From positions 184,731-248,730 of the forward strand of contig JAEXUW010000021.1 in NCBI GenBank assembly GCA_023439835.1: a stretch of DNA of 64,000 nt, given 5' to 3'. The notes under the pieces were generated by a model. It did no database searches. It was given only the letters and a program-made list of their open reading frames with translations, and was not told the DNA's origin. Below, piece by piece: positions 62,127 to 64,000 of this stretch. The stretch is from Bacillota bacterium (GTDB taxonomy: Bacteria > Bacillota > Clostridia > Oscillospirales > Ruminococcaceae). The position numbers were made by a program, and so were the translations under genes. The first letter of the stretch is position 1, and every line of letters begins with the position of its first letter.

Positions 62127-63638
62127 TTAGAATTTCTTTACCGTCATGGATCGAATAGCCAGCATTTTTGTTATTGATAAAACTATCATTAAAATCACAA
62201 GTATAAGCGCACCTGCACTACAAATAAAAAGTGTTTTGGGCATCCATACTATTACCATATAATACGAATACTCAATTAGATATGGCCATATCGCGATAAA
62301 TACAGCCAAAACAAGAAGTATAACAAGCTTAGAAATAAATATAATACGTTCTTTTCGGGTATTTGTTATCACTTTCTTTGCGATTCTAGCGTTCTGAGTA
62401 GCAATAAGAATAATGCAGCAAATGATTAAAATCAGCTCTACACAGATAGCAATACTAGCATACATATCCACCTTTGCGTTATAAGCGTATGGCTCAGATA
62501 ATTCCTTATCGTATAATTTACGTGTTAGTGCATTCCCAATATGTACTGCATGATAACCACTTATATTCGACAACACACATGTAGCTGTATTCTTTTCCAT
62601 AGAAATAACTATATCTGAGGCGTAATTCGGATTCATTCCGTTATGATAAATAATTGAGCCGTCAGCAGAAACTTCCCAGCCGTATGTATAATAATAATTA
62701 CGATTGCTGGACGAACGAATAATTACAGTGTTATCCTCATCTATGACATGAGATTTTTCAATCAAACGTGCTAACTGCTCAGGAACATCACCTTTTCCAA
62801 GTTGAGCAATCAGCCACAAATTCATATCTTCAGCGCTCGTTATAAGATATCCGTCTGCAAGACAGCCCTGATAACGAGGAGCATCGTATTCTACTGCTTT
62901 GCCAAAGAACTGACTGTAACCCTTAGACATATTATCCGATTTATATGCGATATTAGTACTAAAACTGCTGTTTGTCATGCCTAGAGGAATAAGAATTCTG
63001 TTTGCGACAAAGTCTTCAAATTTATCTTCTGTAACATATTCAAGTAAATACGCAAGAAAATCATAGCCAATGTTTGAGTATTCATACTGTGTTCCAGGAT
63101 AAAAATTAAGAGAAGCAGAATCTGTTAGACGTGCAGTTTCTTCAAGTAAATCATCTGTTGTGCCTTCTGGAAAATCATTCTCCAATTTTGCAGGCAACCC
63201 ACTTGAATGATGAAGAAGCTGCTTTATTGTTATTTCAACGTTCTCACCGTTGTAGTTCACATTAAACCAGGGTATATAATCAGAGATGTTTTTGTCTATT
63301 GAGATAATACCCTCATCATCAAGAATAAGTATCGCAAGCGCAGTAAAAGCTTTTGTGGTAGAACCAAGCTCATACAGAGTGCTTTTGTTGGCATACTTAT
63401 TACCTTTTATGTCAGCAAAACCATATTGTGAATATACTGAACTTTCACCATTTGTCATCACAATTGATACGCCTGGGGCTTTTTCAATGTCCATAGCATG
63501 ATTAATATAATCCTGCATTTCTGGCGAATTAATTATGTTTATCATATCATCTTCACTGACAGCGAAAGCTGAAACACAAAACAAATTAAAACACAATGCT
63601 ACTATAATCAATGATATCACTAAATTCTTTATTTTCAT
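62127..63638 (-). CDS. Membrane-anchored serine hydrolase of the beta-lactamase/PBP4* (class C) family
   Basis: A 503-residue protein with a signal peptide (NLVISLIIVALCFNLFCVSAFA), an extracytoplasmic beta-lactamase-like domain at 30-370 and three or four C-terminal membrane segments. The catalytic SxxK is Ser93-Thr-Thr-Lys96 (LGSTTKAF), the YxN is Tyr187-Ser-Asn189, and the third motif is HNGMNP. HHSSGLPA is typical of the family. Such proteins may be peptidases or esterases acting on peptidoglycan-like substrates; true beta-lactam resistance is not implied. It stands alone and ends at a terminator. Confidence 0.9.
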   Translation of the reverse strand: MKIKNLVISLIIVALCFNLFCVSAFAVSEDDMINIINSPEMQDYINHAMDIEKAPGVSIVMTNGESSVYSQYGFADIKGNKYANKSTLYELGSTTKAFTALAILILDDEGIISIDKNISDYIPWFNVNYNGENVEITIKQLLHHSSGLPAKLENDFPEGTTDDLLEETARLTDSASLNFYPGTQYEYSNIGYDFLAYLLEYVTEDKFEDFVANRILIPLGMTNSSFSTNIAYKSDNMSKGYSQFFGKAVEYDAPRYQGCLADGYLITSAEDMNLWLIAQLGKGDVPEQLARLIEKSHVIDEDNTVIIRSSSNRNYYYTYGWEVSADGSIIYHNGMNPNYASDIVISMEKNTATCVLSNISGYHAVHIGNALTRKLYDKELSEPYAYNAKVDMYASIAICVELILIICCIILIATQNARIAKKVITNTRKERIIFISKLVILLVLAVFIAIWPYLIEYSYYMVIVWMPKTLFICSAGALILVILMIVLSITKMLAIRSMTVKKF

Positions 63639-63975
63639 TATTAATTCACCCTTGTTATGATGTATAAATCAATTAATTATACCACAAATCTTCCCATTAG
63701 TAAACTAAGAAATACATACCACCATACAAATTGAACTTTAAATTCTATACTCTGCGCTATTCTACGGTGATTTCAACAATAGCTGCCTGCGAAAACAGGC
63801 AGCTATTGTTGATTGTTATATAACAGAGATTCCTGCGAGAGATAATCGTTGGGGCAGATAGCTTAATGCGCAGAAAATAATCGCGTTATAAATAACACGA
63901 GATTTCAAATTCATATTAAATAAGTAGATATAGTGAATAGCCTACAAATCTGCAAGCTACTCAGTGTATCTTCTA
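63639..63975. other. Gene-free stretch between the serine hydrolase and tRNA-Leu
   Basis: No convincing gene is seen. The stretch holds the start region of the serine hydrolase gene (AAGGGTGA just before the ATG on the minus strand), a 15-bp hairpin at 63775-63810, and otherwise unremarkable sequence downstream of the tRNA. A 32-codon frame on the minus strand (63816-63914) has no ribosome binding site. Confidence 0.6.
63775..63810. repeat. Long hairpin related to the terminator at 62061-62087
   Basis: Perfect 15-bp stem AACAATAGCTGCCTG / CAGGCAGCTATTGTT with a 6-base loop. Its core AGCTGCCTG/CAGGCAGCT is identical to the hairpin at 62061-62087, so the serine hydrolase gene is flanked by two copies. 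It lacks a clear T-run and may be the terminator of the tRNA-Leu transcript. Confidence 0.7.
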
Positions 63976-64000
63976 TGGTGCGGATGAAGTGACTTGAACA
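63976..64000 (-). tRNA. tRNA-Leu 3' end (partial, runs off the window)
   Basis: On the minus strand the window edge reads a T-loop TTCAAGT, the T-stem half CACTT, the acceptor half CATCCGC, discriminator A and CCA. The implied 5' acceptor GCGGATG is the usual start of bacterial tRNA-Leu. The anticodon lies outside the window. Confidence 0.7.

Noticed and set aside
62127..63638. Beta-lactam resistance gene
   Set aside because: The SxxK, YxN and HxG motifs define the broad serine hydrolase family; the C-terminal membrane segments and standalone setting do not support a true class C beta-lactamase.
63816..63914. Minus-strand 32-codon frame downstream of tRNA-Leu
   Set aside because: No ribosome binding site and no similarity that can be seen.

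Overview
The window looks like the chromosome of a low-GC anaerobic member of the Bacillota, class Clostridia, most likely in or near the Oscillospiraceae/Ruminococcaceae. This rests on gene content and signals, not a database search: strong GGAGG ribosome binding sites, TTG and GTG starts, near-consensus sigma-A promoters, a YlmC/YmxH-type sporulation protein, LL-diaminopimelate aminotransferase, type III glutamine synthetase, BspA-like leucine-rich-repeat lipoproteins and an NPKTG wall-anchored surface protein.

Layout. 1-2252: end of a sugar kinase, then araA and araD (L-arabinose use). 2337-4756: minus-strand aquaporin, FkbM methyltransferase and a small PH-like protein. 4918-8873: two tandem leucine-rich-repeat lipoproteins. 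9186-11291: tRNA-Arg(CCU), then a self-regulated TetR repressor (probably leaderless) and a GH13 glycosidase. 11396-19028: housekeeping genes rarA, ymxH-like, rpsB, tsf and yfbR, a COG2509 flavoprotein, a YegP-like protein and a split chromate transporter. 19079-25227: glutamate synthase gltD and gltB. 25652-31015: DUF1284, bioY with a BirA operator, a VanY-like peptidase, a LysR regulator, purA and udp. 31102-37618: the nitrogen cluster, with an Amt-PII fusion, glnN (GSIII), glnA (GSI) and an ANTAR regulator (nitR-like). 37633-44419: carA, a carB-dapF fusion, dapL and a TfoX_C protein. 44546-48865: an acetyltransferase and an arsenic operon. 49136-57493: a VTC / DUF4956 / DUF4353 cassette, a two-component system and a repeat-rich surface protein. 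57645-64000: FetAB-like transporter, a metY remnant, a YjdF-like membrane protein, a DUF255 thioredoxin-fold protein, a membrane serine hydrolase and the edge of a tRNA-Leu.

Main result. The nitrogen genes appear to share an RNA antitermination system. The leaders of glnN, amt and gltB all carry hairpins with six-base loops AATGGC or AATGGG, which fit the A1/G4 hexaloop rule for ANTAR proteins. In the glnN and amt leaders this hairpin shares bases with the 5' arm of a strong intrinsic terminator, so the two structures exclude each other. An ANTAR protein whose receiver domain lacks the phospho-acceptor aspartate is encoded directly after glnA and is the obvious partner. The amt gene also carries its own PII sensor domain. 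Sensing, transport, glutamine and glutamate synthesis and transcript control thus appear linked. A second unusual feature is a single reading frame joining carbamoyl phosphate synthase large subunit to diaminopimelate epimerase, directly before dapL.
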